From Mycteria americana (lineage: Eukaryota > Chordata > Aves > Ciconiiformes > Ciconiidae), in the NCBI RefSeq assembly GCF_035582795.1, contig NC_134370.1:42581501-42645500 (forward strand): a DNA stretch of 64,000 nucleotides, written 5' to 3'. How positions within the stretch are numbered: position 1 is the first letter of the stretch; the number at the start of each line of letters is the position of its first letter. Shown in pieces: positions 35,201-50,200 of the stretch. The position numbers were made by a program, and so were the translations under genes. Under the pieces are notes generated by a model that saw only the letters and a list, made by a program, of their open reading frames with translations, was not told the DNA's origin and did not search any database.

Positions 35201-38200
35201 GGACTTCCCTCAGGCACTGGGAGCTATTGGGCTTATTCTTGTATAGTATGGAAGTAGGGATTTTTGCAATAGGTATTTTCCAGGGCCAAGAAGGAAAGGA
35301 GACTACTAGATGGATTGGCTGGATGGCTACATCCAAAGAGTTACAGCCAATGGCTCAATGTCCAAATGGAAACTAGTAGCGAGTGGTGTCCCTCAAGGGT
35401 CTGTATTGGGACCAATACTAGTTTAGTATATTCATCAATGATGTACCTAGTCGGATTGAGTGCACCCTCAGCAAGTTTGTGGATGACACCAAGCTGAGTG
35501 GTGCAGTCAATACACTGGAGGGAAGGGATGCCATCCAGGGGGCCCTTGACAGGCTGGAGGAGTGGTCCCATGTGAACTTCATGATGTTCAGCAAGGCCAA
35601 GTCCAAGGTCCTGCACCTGGGTCAGGGCAATCCCCACTATCAGTACAGACTGGGGGATGAAGGGATGGAGAACACCCCTATGGAAAAGGACTTGGGGATA
35701 CTGGTGGAAAAAAAAAAAAATAGGACATGACCCAGCAATGTGCGCTTGCAGACCAGAAAGCCAAGCGTATCCTGGGCTGCATCACAAGAAGCGTGGGCAG
35801 CAGCTTGAGGGAGGTGGTTCTCCCTCTCTACTCCATCCTCGTGAGACCCCACCTGGAGTACTGTGTCCAGCTCAGTGCAAGAAAGACATGGACCTGTTGG
35901 AGCGGGTCCAGAGGAGGGCCACAAAAATGATCCGAGGGCTGGAACAGCTCTCCCATGGAGAGAGGCTGAGAGTTAGGTTTGTTCAGCCTGGAGAAGAGAA
36001 GGCTCCGAGGAGACCTTACTGTGGCCTTTCAATATATAAAGGAGGCTTATGAGAAAGACAGACTAAGACTTTTTACCAGGGCCTGTAGTGATGGGACAAG
36101 GGGCAACGGTGTTAAACAGAAAGAGGGTAGGTTTGGATGGGATGCTCCATCCCTGGCAATGTTCAGGGATGGGGCTTTGAGCAAACTGATCTAGTAAAAG
36201 ATGTCCCTGCCCGCAGCAGGGGAGTTGGACTGGATGATCTTTAAAGGTCCCTTCCAACCCAAACTGTTCTATGACTCTGTGATCTGATTTCATTTTGGCA
36301 GTTGGAGGCAGGAATTACTTCATGTCTCTGAATTTCCAAGGTGTAACTTTCATACAGTCCATCTCACTGAACTAGCTCTGTTTTATAGTACTGTCTTCCA
36401 TCCACATGTGCTGTTGAGATCTTATCTGGCTCTGTTAGGTTGTATGGTCTCCCATACTTAGCGCAATGCCTCAGAAGCTTTTGGACTTAGATACTTTCTT
36501 AGTCTGCTCTCTCATAAGTATGCATGGTTCGTGGAGTTGTTGTGATGGTGAGGCCCATGGTTTGTGGAGTTTTCCCTCCAACTCATTCGTCCCTGCCGTT
36601 TGGGAAGATGTAATGATGGCTGCCCTTCTCCTAAGCAGAAGCTTGTTCATACAGCCATGTTGCATAGGGCCAGTGCTACAGGGACATCTTCCATTCCAGG
36701 TCTTCCTTTAATGACCTGGAGCTCAAAATTATACAGAAAGCACACATGATGTTTTGGTCTTTTAGCCAACATCTGTGTGTCCGGATCAGGACGGACAAGT
36801 AAACTACTATATACTACTTCAATAGAGTAGTATTTTCTCACTATATGGGATTAAGATTTATGAAGGAGTTCAAGTTGTTTATCCATGTGAAGGACTCAGT
36901 CCTACACTGAGATCTCCAATTTTATGTGAAGTTTAGTCATCCTTTGAATTGCTGGCAGCTCACTTGACACTACATCATTCTCCATACCCTCCTATGAGAG
37001 TCCTGTTTCCTGTTTCAACTACCTCTCACATGTAAGAGCACCATTCTTTAAGATGCAAAGCTCATACGTTTGCTTCCTTCCCAAATTCCTCCCTCCTCTG
37101 AGGCCTCCTATGAGAGGAAAGTAAAATGACCCTGTGCATATCCCATTTCACATACATATCTGCGGAGCTTAAGAAATGGCGTTCATAAGCATGTCCCCCA
37201 TGTTTGTGCGCTTGGGGCTCTAAATGTTCATGTAGGTTGTACATCTCACAAGCCTCTCCAGCTGGTAATGAATCTTGCACTCCATTTATTTTAGTGTCAG
37301 AGACCTGGAGCCAGGGGTGGAAAGTCTTTCAGTCTTTAAGAGCTCACTTCCTTCACTGACTCCTATTCAGAGTAAAAAACTCCATCATTTTCCAGCTATC
37401 TGTGGGTGGATTATCTGGATTGCATTTGACACACAGCTACTCAGCGGCCACTGTGCAGAAACTGAGTTCAGAGGTGTTCATTACCCTGTCTGCAAGTGCC
37501 CCTTGAATAAGATGTTACTGCTTACTGCTTCTGGAAGGAGTTAGCTGCCTTTCATGTGGTGCACTTTGCAAACTAGTAAGCTGCCTGGTGGTTGTGCATG
37601 TCCCCATTCTGCTCCCCTGTGTGTGCCCTAGGACCCAGGCTGGTGGGGAGGGGTGCAGAAAGGCATTATTTGATGTACCCTCCAATAAAAAGAAGACCAA
37701 CTACATAAAAAATCACCTCTGCAGCACTGAGACCAATAGATTAGATAGTATGGGGAGACCAAATCTTACACTGTGCTACTGAAACATTAGCTGTTCTACT
37801 TTCTGTTCTCAAGTTATCAGTTTATTAGTCAGTTTCTGCTTAAAACTCAAAATTTCTTGGACTTCTGAAGACCTCTTTTTCTCCTTTCTCTCTCTCTCTT
37901 TTTCCAGCAGCCTCTTGAGCTTACACGAAAAATCCTCCGAGATAAGCAGAACAAGAAGAATTCTGGTCAGCCTGTTCCAGTATTTCCATCCTGGGTATAT
38001 GAGAGACCTGCACTTATTGGCGATTTCTTAACTGGCACCAGTTTAAGCACTGACACAACAGTACCTATAGGTATGTGATATGCAGGGAAAATTGCATTAA
38101 CTTTTTATGTTTTGTACTTGTTCAGAAGTGCTGTTCAGATTTCATGACACTCAGGATGAAAGCAAAACTTGGCTCCTTGCACTCTGCAGATGAAGAGCGG

Positions 38201-41200
38201 AGTTCCAAAAAAAAAAAGCCCCAAACTTATTTTCTTCACAGTGTTTCTCCTGTGCTAAATTCCAGCCCCACTGTTGATCCATGGGATCTAATCTGAGTTT
38301 CCCAGTCCTTTTTCTCTCTTGAGTCACAGCCTCCGTAAAATCCTACTGTAGGAGTATCACATCTGTATTCTCAGCTGAAAAAATCTGTAGTCGTACCTGA
38401 CAAGGGAGTATTCATCAATCCACCCAGCTTAATGTCCTCTCCAGTAAGACTATAGCAACCTCCCTGATTTGCTCTCTCTCTCCTCGCCAGAGCAGCAGGA
38501 GACTAATCTCTCCCCATTGTATTCTAGCTTTAGGCTGAGCTATGTATAGTTTCTTATTCATAAATTAAAGAACTTTTTTTGGAAGAGAACAGCTGAGTTA
38601 GAGACTCATGTTTCCATTCCCCAGAACTGTGGAGGCTCCTACAAGAAACCTGTAGCTTCTTCCTGAATGTGGATTTGGGCTGCGTCTAAGGGGGACATGA
38701 AAACAGTAGGCTTATTCTTGAAGGTGCCCTTAAATAGCTTGTCCACCAGTGCATTTCTGCTGGGGCCTTTTGGGATGTGCTGTGAGGGTATGTTCCTAGC
38801 AAGCTCAGAACCATTTGTTCTCTCACATACGATCCTACAAATGGAGAGGGGTTGTTGCCTTGTTTCACGAGACAAGCTTTGCTGTAGAAACAAGAACTGT
38901 TTTCTTGATACCTGAATATTTCAGTGGAGGGGCGGTAGGGGGAGTTGATGACAAGATGGGAGCTCCTCGGGTCCAGTGTAACTGAGCCCTTTTGGGTGGA
39001 AGGATCAGCAGCACAAGCTGTGGGTGATGTTCTCTTGGCCACAGGTGTTGGATGTATAGCCCTGTCTACTTGGTTTGCTTTGGGTATAAATGAGCAAAGG
39101 ATTCTGTTTTCCTGGAAAGCAAGGTAGATTATTTCGGAGTTGACCTTAACTCCGTTTTATTTCTCGATATCTTGATTCAGCTTTGTGTCATCTTCCTTTG
39201 TTCTCTTTGAATGGTAGTATGCCTTCCTTTCAATCTTCAGGTACTAGATTGAAATTATATGAATGGACAATCAGGTAGTACTATGACATGTTCCGATTGT
39301 GTTCTTTTTTTGTCTTCTCTTTGAAAACAGGTACTTTGCCATTAGCCTCCCAAGAATCCATGATTGTGGAGGACTTGCTGTACGTTCTGATTGGTGTGGA
39401 TGGAAGATACATCACAGCACAGCCTCTTGTAGGCAGGCAGAACCGAGCTTTTTCAGTCGATCTAAACTTGGACTTGTCCATCAAAGAGCTGGTGACCAGG
39501 ATTCTTCCTGTAGCAGCAAGTTACTCTGCTGTCACCAGGTACCAAGCTGACTTTTGTCAGAAGAGGATGTTTTCCTTTGAGCATCAGGTTGTAGAATAGA
39601 GAATCTGTTATTGTGCAGATGTTAACTTCCAAGCTTAATTTAAACCTATGGGGATATAAAATAAGAATGACAATTTCTTTGAATTGGTTTTAGCTACAAT
39701 TTCTTTTTGCTGGGTTTCTCCTCTGTGCTGCCAGTTCACTTTTTCACTCACCTCACCTTCGCTTTGTCCAAACTTTGTCTTGGTACATTCAGGCAAAGTG
39801 CAAATAGGACACATCTGCTTGTTCTGGCTTGTCTCTTCCCACTCTGCTATGAATTTCTCCATGTTTCCTGCTTTTTACTCTCCTCTCGGCAGCCAGGACT
39901 GAGACAGCCTTTGTGTGCTTCTGAGCAGGACAACCTACTGCTGTCTAGTTTCTGGTAGCTACCTTAAGTAATTGTTAAAAGGTCTTAGTATAAGGTACAC
40001 CTCACTAACAGTGGATGTTTGTTATGTAGATGTCTGCATTTGTTTCAAAGTCCCTAAAAGATCAGCAAAGAGAAAGAAGCATTTTAGGATGTGATTCATC
40101 CGATCTCTTTTACCTGTCTCCTTCCAGATGATATGATTTGTGTTCAGAAGCATCTGTCTCTCTCCACTAACATGTATGGAGCCATCTAAATCTGGTCAGA
40201 TGAATCCCTGCTGTGGCATGTGGTGTCAGAAGCTAGCAACAGTGCTTTCCCCACATGTCTGGGTACACATTGCTTCCTTTTGAGATCTTTTCCTGTCCTC
40301 TAATCTGTTGCTTATGCAAAGGCTATCACCTTGAAAATCCTGGCTCTCGCTTTTTACATAGTGGTTTTGCAAATAATTCTAGTTCCCCTGCAGTTTGAGA
40401 GGAAACGTCTTCCCACAGCTTTCCATACTAGGAAATGTGGTGATGGAAAATAGGCAGGGGGACACAGAGCAAATGTGAAACCTGAAACTCCAGCTGAAAA
40501 CTGGTGCGCTTTCCAACACATGATCTACTCATGTGCTCGTATAGTGTCCTGAAGATACAATTCCTGAAACTGGTAGAAGGTGCCTTGCCTGAAAGTTTCC
40601 ATTTTGCTTTTTTACAGGTTTATAGAGGAGAAGTCTTCTTTCGAGTATGGACAGGTAAATCATGCTCTGGCTGCTGCTATGCGGACTCTAATCAAGGAAT
40701 ACATGATACTAATTACCCAGCTGGAACATCTTCAGAGACAGGGACTTCTGTCACTCCAGAAACTCTGGTTTTATATCCAGCCCACAATGAGGACCCTGGA
40801 GATTCTTGCTTCACTTGGTAAGTTTCAAAAATACAGTCATTACATTTTGACAGGTGCATGACAGTGGCTTCTGAAAACTGTACAGAGTAGTAATACAGGC
40901 AGGGCATGTGTCACTTTAATTTTATGTTAGAAGAAAGCCAAGGGGAATTGTACTTGTCAGAGCACTGGTCTTTTTTGAGAGCAGTGGGCTCTAGGGCTGA
41001 ATCTGCCCCTCAGAGCTGTCATGAGGCAAGTCCATGCCTTTTACCTTGAGTCCATGCCCATCAGATCAGTTGTTTCCACCACTGCTGTCTCTACTCAGCT
41101 TCTTTCTAAATGCTTCTCCGGCTGTGTGTGGATGTATAACCACCAGCTGATTCAACCAGAAGGAACCCCTGGAAGTTTCTAGTCCAAGCCCTTGCTCACA

Positions 41201-44200
41201 GCTACAGCAGGTTGCTCAGCGTCGTGTCCAGGCGAGTCTGCACAATCCCCGGCAGTCGTGATCCCCCACCATTCTGGGCCCTTTCCCATGACTTCACCAC
41301 CCTTTTTGTGAACATTTCTTTCTGTACCTCCAGCTGGAATTTCCCTTCTTGTAACTTTTGCCGTTTTAATATTGTCACTGTGCTCTTCCAAGAGGAGTCT
41401 CATACCATCTCCTCTAGAGCCATCCATTGGATAGTGAAGGAATGATGTTCGACAACCCCCAGCTTCATCTTCTCTTCTCTCGGATAACAAGCCCAGTTCC
41501 CTGAGGCTCTCCTTGTATGCCCTGGGCACCAGCCCTGCACCATCTTATTAACCTCTGCTGGACTCTTCATTTTGTCAGTCACATTGGGGACCCCAGACTG
41601 AATGCAGTGTTCAAGGTGTGGCCTCACTAGTGCTGGGCAAAGGGGAATAATCGCTGGCAGTGCACGCCTGGGTGCAGTTGGCATTCATCGCTGCAAGGAC
41701 ACGCTGCCGACCCACGATCAGCTGGTTGTCCACCAGGACCCCCGGTTGTTCTCTGCAGTGCTGCTCCTCAGCCAGCTGGTCCCAGCCTGTGCCATTGCAT
41801 GAGGTTGTTGGTCACAGATGCAGTTACCTCAGTAATTTTGGTTAAACTCTTTGGCATGAAAATACTTGCACATTTCTCTCTACTCGGCCCAGAGAATTTA
41901 TCTGGACATAAGTATCTGTTCTGTTTACAATCTGGAATTGGATGATCCTTCTTGGTATTCATGTTTCCTGAAATTTTCAATTTTTTGGAACACAGCAGTT
42001 AGCCAACTACATTAAGGTTTACTTCGATCTGAAACTCACGGCAGTACTGTATTCCTCCGTCCCTACATCCCTTTTGCGATGGCAAAGTACAAATTTCACT
42101 ATCAACCTACCTAAATCCTGGTGTTCGAGCTATATGCATGGCTACCTCAACGTTACAGTTGAGAACAGAAGTGCTTTTGAGATCAGAGGTTTCTCAAGCA
42201 CGTCACTGAAGTGTGTGTTTCTTCCATTACCACCTGGAAAGAGGATCTCTATACATGGTCCCCTCAGTGTAGGCGGCTTTTGGACTCTAAGCCACCATGT
42301 ACCTTTTGTCTACCTGAGTTCAGTTCTCCTTCCCTGGAGGGTTGGGTTTGGTTATTGCTTTTTTAGATCGTAGATCATTTGGGTTTTCGTTTCAGGACAT
42401 TTCAGGATGTAAGCTTTTGGTTATGTGGTGGAATGGCCTTGCATTGTCACAGCAGGGGGCTACAGCTGACATGAAGATCTGTGACTTAGGGTCATCAGCT
42501 AATCAACTGCTAACTTCATTATGTTTAACAGCACAGCTTGTGCAATTAATCTGTGTCAACTTTGTGTCTTATTTGTGTCTTATTTTTAAATTTTAGCTAC
42601 TTCTGTGGATAAAGGTGAGTGTATGGGAGGATCAACCCTGAGCTTACTCCATGACAAGACTTTCAATTACACGGGGGACAGCCAGGCCCAGGAGCTGTGC
42701 CTGTATTTAACCAAGGCAGCCAGCGTGCCTTATTTTGAAATTCTGGAAAAGTGGATATATCGAGGCATCATTAATGATCCGTACAGGTAAAGAACAGTTA
42801 AGAAATGAAAATGAAATGCAAAAGTTAAGAAATACTGTTTGGGTCTTTGGCTTCTACTTTTTTAGTGCACCCATCCCTCTGCTCTGTAGAGTCTGCATAG
42901 CCTAGGGGCCTGGATCTGGCAGCAGTAGGTAGACAAGGCAGCATTGCAAGGAAGGGGAGTGTGTTTAAGTACATTTCTTATTTGATTCAGTGGTTATACA
43001 GTCAGAGACACTCTCACTTGCTTTATTTTTCCAAATTCAAGGAAATTATATGCAAAAGTTGATAGCACAACAGTTCAAATAATGCAGTGCACTCAAATTC
43101 CACCTTACCGTGCCTGTCCCCCTTTAAGTATTCTCGTCTCACATCCTCATCCTCTTCACGACAGGGGTGAGCCCTCTTCTCATGGGACAGGAGTGTGATA
43201 ACTCAGTGAATCTATGTTAAATGTAGTCCACTAATATGCTAATCTGATATGATCTAACAACACTCTCTGAAGTTTCTTGGCTTTTGTAGAATCATTTGAA
43301 GCATTTTGCTGTGTTTAATAATTTATGCAGCATTTCTGTTTCCCACATTTTCAGAATCCTAAGAGGGGTAAAACTCAAGTTAAAATAGCTAAAATTAATG
43401 CCTTCCTGATGGTTAGATGGCAGATAAAGGCCAGCTTCCTCACCTCTACACTGACAACCAAATAATGTTTAGACTTGGTTTGTGAACCCTATAAAATTCT
43501 GTTTCTGTCATAATTGATTGCAGATTAGCAGAAACATTCTGCATCCTCTTAATGCTTCTCCTCTTACTACAAATACAGACTAATTTCAGGTCTTGATTGA
43601 AATGTATTTTCATGAGACCTTATTTCTGATAGATCATATTGCCAGTTTACAGGTCAAAAAAAGTAATCCTCATTGTACCAATTCCTGCTTCTAAACATCT
43701 GCTTTAACTGTTCAGTGAATTCATGGTGGAGGAACATGAGCTGCAGAAGGAGAAGATTCAGGAGGACTATAATGACAAGTATTGGGATCAAAGATACACT
43801 GTTGTTCAGCAACAGATACCCTCATTCTTGCAGAAAATGGCTGACAAAATACTAAGCACAGGTAGGTAAAGATATGCTTCTGATGTAAGAGGAATCTTGA
43901 GACAAGCATTATCATTCTTTGTATAAAGGTAAAGTAAATGTCATTGTGCTTTGCCAGTTTATGGGGTTGTCCAGCTGAACTTCTCAGAGGAGTAGAAGAA
44001 TCAGATTTAAAAAGAACCCCAAATCCTATAAATAAACTAACATGTGGGACAGAGTCCAGCAGCAAAGGGAGCTGTCTGTCTTACTGCTCTGTTTCATGGG
44101 TACAGTTTTCTAGCAGCTAGCTAGATGGAGCTGGACAACTGAGGTTTGAACATGCCGAGTTTTAATTTGGGTCTTTAAATGAAGCATGCAGCCTGATGGC

Positions 44201-47200
44201 TACCATTGTTCTCTTCCATAAGTACAAAATACCCCAAAAGCTACTTCTGAAGTGCAGCACCAGATCTTCAAAGTTTCTGGCTATCTGCAGAGATGTTTTG
44301 CCACCACTGGGAAACAAAACCATTTCTAAATCTCTCCTTAAATGTGATACTAGGTACCTAATTTAAAATTTTGTATCATCTTTTGAAAGGTGTCTAAATC
44401 CTTTCCAGCTTTCAGTAGAACTTAGTGTAAACATTTCACAGCATATCTTCTGCTTGAAGGTAGTGGTTTGAAAGTTTCCCTGTGGTATGAATATGGGTCG
44501 TTCCTTCTTTTTCTTCTAGGGAAATATTTAAATGTTGTGCGAGAATGTGGACGTGATGTTACCTGCCCTGTAGCTAAAGAGGTCATCTATACTTTAAAAG
44601 AGCGAGCATATGTGGAACAAATAGAAAAAGCATATAACTATGCTAGCAAAGTTCTTCTGGATTTCCTAATGGAGGAGAAGGAGCTGGTGGCTCACCTAAG
44701 GTTTGATTTATTTTACTGAATGCATGTTAAATAGGTTGGTTCTGATAGTGAACATAAGTTTTTGAAGTTAGCTCTCTTTTCTTGGGATATTATTAATGTA
44801 TTCTCTCTATTTCCATTAGAAAGGTTGACCTGAAAAAATAAGGTTTGGTTTTTTTCCTGAAGAAAAAAAAAGGAAAAGCGTTAAATCATAGAACTGTTGG
44901 GTGGGAAGGATGTCTGGGGGTCTCTAGTCCAACTTCCCTGGAAGGCTGTTGCCACAACTAGGTCAGGGCAGCCATAGCTTTGTCTAGGCCAGTCCCAAAA
45001 CCTGCCCTCGGGGAGGGTGGATATCCCCCTCCTCTCTCATGACTTGTCCCATGGCTGCATGTCACTCCCACCCGGGAAAGGAGTTTCCTAATATAATCTG
45101 GTATGATCAAGAAGACTTTAATGTAAATAAGAAATAGTTTGCTATTGAGCATCTCACCAAATATATGTCATGGTTACTGTTCATGCAAACATAGGTAGTT
45201 GGAATAGAGTAAGTGGTTAGCCCCAAGTTCCAGTGCAGGATTTTTCTTAACATTGTCCTTTTTTAAAGTTCATTTTAATAACCTATATTTTGATTCTCAT
45301 AACACATTCAGCCGATAGCAAATGCAAGTGCATTCTAGCACGCCAACTCCAGCTTCCTTGTCTGAATCAAGCTTTTTGTTTATTACTATCTTCAGAAAAC
45401 ACTAAAACCAGAAATCTTAACTATCCAGAAGACCAAGACAGCAACAAATATGTAGGAAATCGCAGCTGATAGCTGGTTGTAAGATAGTTTGTAATTGGTC
45501 TGGTACCAGAGGTGTAGGAGGTACCAGAGACCTGGTACCAGAGGTTCTCCTTCAAACCAGTGACACAGCGTGAAGGAAAGTGGTCTGAGCTTCATGGGAC
45601 AAACCTGCCAAGTGCCTTGCACAAGAAGATGCCCATTGGGAGACATAAGCTGGAGCAGTAGTAGCAACTGAAGTGAATGTGCCTAGCAGGCCAGGTGGGA
45701 TTGCTTTGGGCCTGCTTTTTACTAGGTCTGAAAAAGTTGTAGCCTCAACAAAGGTATCTGCTCCAGACCTGGGAACACTACGGCTCCAGCTGAGAGAGAT
45801 TGTGGGAAGACCTGAAGATCCATGTTTCACTCCTTTGAAACTGACACGTGCCTTCCTGCCCTGTGAAAACCACCAGAGAACATGCCTTGTTTCATGAAAG
45901 GTTATGAGAGCTGCCTGAAACCTGCCAGTCGTTAAGGAGATTCGTCCTAGGCTTGCTAATGACAGTCATCCTTCCAAGCCTTCTTTGCTTACAGGACTGT
46001 TCAAAAGACACTGGCTTCCAAAGTTCTGGTGGCACATGTCCTCTGTTGGGCCCGTCTATTACAATATAGTTTCAGATTAAGGTGTTGCTCAGCCTTTCCA
46101 GCTGGGGTTGATGTCTATGACCTCCTCATCTTCAAAACAGGCTCTCTGCTAGATCATTCAGCAGCTGTCCTGTGTATATGTAATCTGCTAGGGTGCAAGT
46201 GCAGGGGCATCTGGTTGAGGAGAAAGATACTGAGCTTCCAGCGTGTGTGTGCACTTTGAGGGCTGAAGTGGCATGGTTGTGATCAAACCCCAGGGACCTG
46301 TGACAGATAACCACTTCTCCTCAGTGAAGCGGGAGTACTGACTCTCTCTACCATCCCAGAAATGTTGGTTGGAAGGGACGAACAACCTTGGCAGTTCTCT
46401 AGTTCAACCTCCTGCTTTAAATGGGATTGTCGCCAGCATTAGGTCAGGTTTTTATTTGGGTTTGCGCTCTAGGGTGTGTCAGCAGTAAGCATCTCGTTCC
46501 CCTACCTGTTGTGTCCTCAGTTAACCACTGACACTGTCATGACTTCCTCGTGACTGGAGGAGTTTTCTTAGTTCAAGAGAGTAATGACGATCAGGGAAAC
46601 AGAGGGGCTGAGCATCATCTCAATTTGACAGTGATCAGGAGTCTGCAACCACATTGTGTTAAGGCTCTGCTGGTCCTATTTTTGCTCTGAAAACTGCAGT
46701 TATCATGTGAGATTTTTGGCCAGGTGCTAAGTTAATCCTCAAACTCTCCTCTGAGCTATTTCCAAGCTCCTGGCCCAGTGCAGTTAACTCTCCCAGGTGC
46801 CAAGTGACAATTAAAGTTTATGCATCCTACTATAGCGGAAGTCAACACAAGTACCTGGAGTACTTAAAATCAGCACAGATACATGTTCATTCAAAGGAGT
46901 CCAAGATTCTGCTCTGAATTGGCAACTGCCTCTTGGATGGATCCGCACGCCGTGGAGGTTGGGGTGTTGTTCAGGATAGCAGTACAAGCCTTCGCCCAGC
47001 AATGTAGTGCATATGGTTTGTTTTCTAAGGTGCATTTTTCAAGGAAAAAATAACAGCACCAGCCCTGATCTAACTGCACAAAAGCATCCTGACTGAGGTG
47101 GTAGGAAGGAAGGGACATGCATAAAAGACTAGTCTCCAGGTTATTTATGGCTTTGTGTTCTCTATGAAGATGAACATTTTGTGATCAAACCCAGCAGGCT

Positions 47201-50200
47201 GGCTGAATTGATTACTTTTGTTCCTTTAGGTTTAATGTAGATTAACTTGGGCTTTAAAAGACATAATCAATTGTCCCTTCATTTTCCTGAGCAGATCTAT
47301 AAAACACTATTTCCTGATGGATCAAGGGGACTTTTTTGTTCACTTCATGGATCTCACAGAAGAGGAACTTAAGAAGCCTGTAGATGACATCATAACTACG
47401 AGGCTAGAGGCTCTGCTTGAATTAGCCCTGCGAATGAGCACAGCCAACACAGATCCTTTCAAAGATGATTTAAAGGTAAGAATGTATGTAAGCAGAAGAT
47501 AATTGAATTTGAGCAGAAGGCCTGCCATGATTTGGGAAGATCTGTGTGCCTGTAAGAACCTGCTGAATGTACAGAGAAGGAAAAGAGGAATGCCTGTCCT
47601 TCTGTAGACCTTCTCTGGGTTAAATCCTCTTTCATCCAGATTAGCAACTGGAAGCACCCACCCTGGACAAGGGGCTGCATTTTCTTGCTGGCATCTGAAC
47701 ACGAGAAGGTGCTTTTGGGTGGCCTCAGGATGAGGGGGAAGCAGTAGTGTGTCTCTCATGCTTATTCTCAGCTTGGGTGCTCACCTTGGAGTACAAGAAA
47801 ATACATGATTAGAAGTCCTGCCTGTTAAGAAGTCCTGCATATTTTACAGATGTGAAGCAGCACAGAGGCTGTGCCTGGGGAGTGTGAGATCTGAATAGAC
47901 CTTACAGAGGCCAAGGGCAAGGGAGAGCGATCAGTTGAGTAGTATGTTGTATGCTGATTGTTAAACACTACAGTGACACTGCTCCAGTGTCTGCTGCTCC
48001 ATTCCAGATCATACCATTCACTATTGCTTCCTAGGTTGGTCTGATGACTTGAGTGATTCTGATAATTTGCACTTCTGCCACATGTCTGTTGCTATGCAGT
48101 AGTTGTGAGTATCCTGTGGCTTCATTTTTTTTCCTGCTCTTCCTTTATAGATTGACTTGATGCCCCATGACCTCATTACACAGCTCTTGAGAGTATTGGC
48201 CATAGAAACGAAACAGGAGAAGGCCATTATCAGTGCAGATCCCACAGAGCTCATGCTCAGTGGTCTGGAAGCATTTTCCTTTGACTACATTGTTAAGTGG
48301 CCTCTGTCCCTTATTATAAACAGGTAAGGTATCAGTCCACTGAAGGAAAAGAAGGCAGAAACTTTTGCATGGGGTTGAAGCATGTTTCCACACAGCAAAA
48401 TACTGGAAAGCCTGTATCTTTAAAGTGACATAAGTTGCTAACTAGTAAGGAATGCTTTGGGGTTGTTGAACCCTGCTTCCTCCACTTGTAGGCTATGGAA
48501 TATGGATTGTCTCTTCAGTAGAGCCCTACTAGATCATGTCTAAGGCATGCTTGGAAAGTCAAACTTTAATTTCAAATGGTGGGAAGACATAGATCAAAGG
48601 GTGCTTTCTCAGCCTGATCCCTGGTTTTACTTGTGACTGGTCACCCAGTTTTCATTTGTCCATGGCTTTCTGAAGTATCTCCCCTGAGAATATGAACTCT
48701 CACAAGAGGGTTTCTATGCAAGAATCAAACATTTCTCAAACGTGGAGAGTGGAAAAAAATGCACTTTCTGGTATCCCTGGTTGCAAACTAGAAGGACACA
48801 GGCTGTTGCTAGAATTGCTATAGCAAGCTATTTTGCATTTAATTGAGTTATGAGGGACTGAATGTTTCGTTTTTCTGCAGGGATTTGCCTCCTGTTTCCT
48901 TGGAGAAACACTGGCAGACCTGCTGCTGTGAGCCACGGCAAATGGGACAAGCAGTGTTACATGAACAGGATGACAGATGTTGAACTGTTAAATGCCAACA
49001 ATTAGTTTGTCCTTTAATTTCCCCTTTAAAAAATCAGTTGACACAGTGGGACTTTTCTAATGATGTGATGCTTTTGAAATTATGTCTCTCTCTTTCAAAT
49101 TTAGTGTATTAGCTCTGATGGTAGCTATGGAAGTGAAAATACTATTTGGTAAGATTTCATGAACTATATCAACTGGAGCTCTGTAGACACCTACACTGAA
49201 GTGTCTGAATGCAGACTGAATCCAGTCCCTGAAGCTATAAATAAGCATCCCCATCTGCTTCTGACAGTGCATCGCTGGTGGGGTAGTGCTGCCTGTAGTT
49301 TGGTTACAGCTTTTTCTTCATCTTTTTGGAGAATCCTAGTGAATTGTTTTGGTCATTGTAGCAGTCTCAGTGCAGTGGGTACATGACCGCAGGCTTTCAG
49401 CCCTCCATCCCTCCCAGCATCTATGTGAACGACCTTTCTGCAGGTGGCTCAGGGGAATTGAAGGAGGCTGGTGATGTACCTGCTGGCAGGAAATATGGAG
49501 GAGGGACTCCTTGGAGGGAAATTCTTTGGGATGGTTATAAATGTGATTTGTTTTCTTTGGTTCGAATTGTTTCAGTGCAGCTCTGCGTGTGTCTGAAGGC
49601 GTAAGGAACATATTGTGTAAAGTCTCTTTGCCTTTGAGCAGCCTCAGCCTTCACAGCTTAGTCTGTCAATCAGAACAGGGCTTAATCTGGATGGGTTTCT
49701 TCTTTCTTTCCAGGAAAGCACTGACAAGATACCAGATGCTTTTCAGACACATGTTCTATTGCAAACATGTGGAAAGACAGTTGTGCAATGTTTGGATCAG
49801 CAATAAGACGGCCAAGCAATTCTCTCTGCATTCAGCTAAGTGGTATGGCCTTTTTTCTGCTGGGTCAGATGTGAAGTTTTAGTTTTCCTTCTTGCTAGTT
49901 AGATATGTCATGACATGGATCAGATCATTTTGATGTGAAAAAGATCCTTACAAATTTCTTACAGGCTGGGAGAGATCAAAATATAACATTTTAGGTTTCA
50001 GTAGGAAGTGTCTGCTTAATAATCTTTGTGCTGCTTGGCTTGGTCCTCTTTTTCCACTGAACAGCGGAGGACATCTGTGCACGTATCGTCTTGGTCACTA
50101 CTTTAGAATTATCAAGATTACTAAGGACCCTAGTAGTTTAAAAGCAACATTCTTTTCTTCTGGCCAGACCACTAGCAAGGACTCGTGACCCTTGCACCAC

